Below, one piece after another: positions 63,462 to 64,000 of a DNA stretch of 64,000 nt (positions are counted from its first letter, which is position 1; every line of letters starts with the position of its first letter). Both the position numbers and the translations under genes were made by a program. Source of the DNA: Sciurus carolinensis (taxonomy: Eukaryota; Chordata; Mammalia; Rodentia; Sciuridae). A model generated the notes under the pieces. The model was not told the origin of the DNA, made no database searches, and worked only from the letters and a program-made list of their open reading frames with translations. Where the stretch lies: NCBI RefSeq assembly GCF_902686445.1, contig NW_025920107.1, positions 1,426,001 through 1,490,000 of the forward strand. Reading direction: 5' to 3'.

Positions 63462-63690
63462 ACTCTCTCTCTCTCTCTCTCTCACTGCTCTCTGATAGCA
63501 ATGTGCAATGTTTGCCTCTGCCACACTCTTCCACCATGATGTTCAGCCTTACCTCAAACCTCAAGAAATGGAGCCAGTCTTTTATGGGCTAACATCTCTG
63601 AAATCATGAGCCCTCAAATAAATTTTTCCTCCTTTAAAATTGTTCTGGTCAGATCTTTTAGTCACAGGAACAAAATAGCCAGTCAAAACA
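63184..63690 (+). mobile_element. MaLR-like LTR (ERVL-MaLR type)
   Basis: A 507-bp element. Its order is TATGGATATGAGGT, GACATGTGAGACAATGC, a CT-rich tract, CTTCCACCATGATGTTCAGC, ATAAATTTTTCCTCC and TTTTAGTCACAGG-ACAAAA, ending CAAAACA. This matches the general layout of MaLR LTRs. The opening TG has mutated to TA and no target duplication was found. Confidence 0.6.
63402..63485 (+). repeat. (CT)n microsatellite in the LTR
   Basis: CT repeat with CACT and TTTCT interruptions, grown from the CT-rich part of the LTR. Confidence 0.95.
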
Positions 63691-63871
63691 ATCATGTATA
63701 TCATAGCACTTGACAAATCCTAGAATTATTCACATAAGATTTATTATTTAATAAGTAAATTAATACTATGGAGATAGTAACAAAATGACATTCATGTTTT
63801 CTGGAACAGATAGATACTTGTACTTTTGTAAGTGCTTTACATATTTGTTTCCTCTTAGAAACTCTGAGTTT
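63691..63871. other. Nothing recognised
   Basis: Short unique AT-rich spacer. Confidence 0.5.
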
Positions 63872-64000
63872 GGGCAGGCATGGTCATGTGCACCTGTAAT
63901 CCTAGCTACTCAGGAGGATAATGAAGGAGAATGAAAAGCTTGAGATTAGCTTTGACAATTTAGTAAAACCCTGCCTCAGGAAAAAAAAAAATGGTGTGTT
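63872..64000 (+). repeat. B1-type SINE, cut by the window edge or ending at its A-tail
   Basis: GGGCAGGCATGGTCATGTGC, CACCTGTAATCCTAGCTACT and CCCTGCCTCAGG followed by an A-run: the 7SL-derived B1 order, diverged. Confidence 0.8.

Noticed and set aside
63314..63592. 92-codon frame with Ser-Leu run
   Set aside because: Translation of the CT microsatellite inside an LTR.

Overview
This is mammalian nuclear DNA, AT-rich and CpG-poor, with no intact protein-coding gene that I can recognise. Its repeats point to a rodent of the squirrel family (ground squirrel or marmot type). There are many ID-type SINEs whose reverse complement carries the stock phrases GGGGATTGAACCCAGGGCC and CCAACTGAGCTATA. 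There are also 7SL-derived B1 units fused to ID-like units, and L1 3' ends of a type I associate with sciurids. The species assignment is inference.

Layout. 1-4597: most of a non-autonomous, class II (IAP-like) endogenous retrovirus on the minus strand. It has a polypurine tract, a tRNA-Phe-like primer binding site, a decayed gag-like frame and no visible pol or env. It sits inside copy A of a tandem duplication (A 4598-7538, B 8180-11402). Copy B keeps the empty insertion site, and a 463-bp run is identical in the two copies. 12.4-13.5 kb is an old paralogue of 32.4-33.3 kb. Near 14.4 kb is a fossil exon that resembles the start of a RhoGAP domain. From 16 to 32 kb lies a nest of L1 fragments, nearly all on the minus strand, interrupted by SINEs and microsatellites. 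The longest L1 (27.06-31.5 kb) still shows a reverse-transcriptase motif. 34-44 kb holds a mini L1 insertion with target-site duplications, a solo LTR of the first retrovirus family (37.0 kb), a second solo LTR of class I type (39.0-39.6 kb), L2 and MER5A fossils and other LTR-like pieces. A 500-N assembly gap at 45834-46333 directly follows a TA microsatellite inside an L1. 46-54 kb is mostly unique sequence with SINEs and an L2. 55.1-60.2 kb is a diverged satellite-like array of roughly 48-bp monomers in a higher-order arrangement, with a roughly 530-bp non-monomeric block recurring three times. The right end carries a MaLR-like LTR and a B1 SINE running off the edge.

No genes act together here: the window is a record of retrotransposition, duplication and gene conversion. 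The items most worth following are the retrovirus with its empty-site paralogue, the identical tract between the duplicates, and the higher-order array. No new molecular system could be supported from the sequence.
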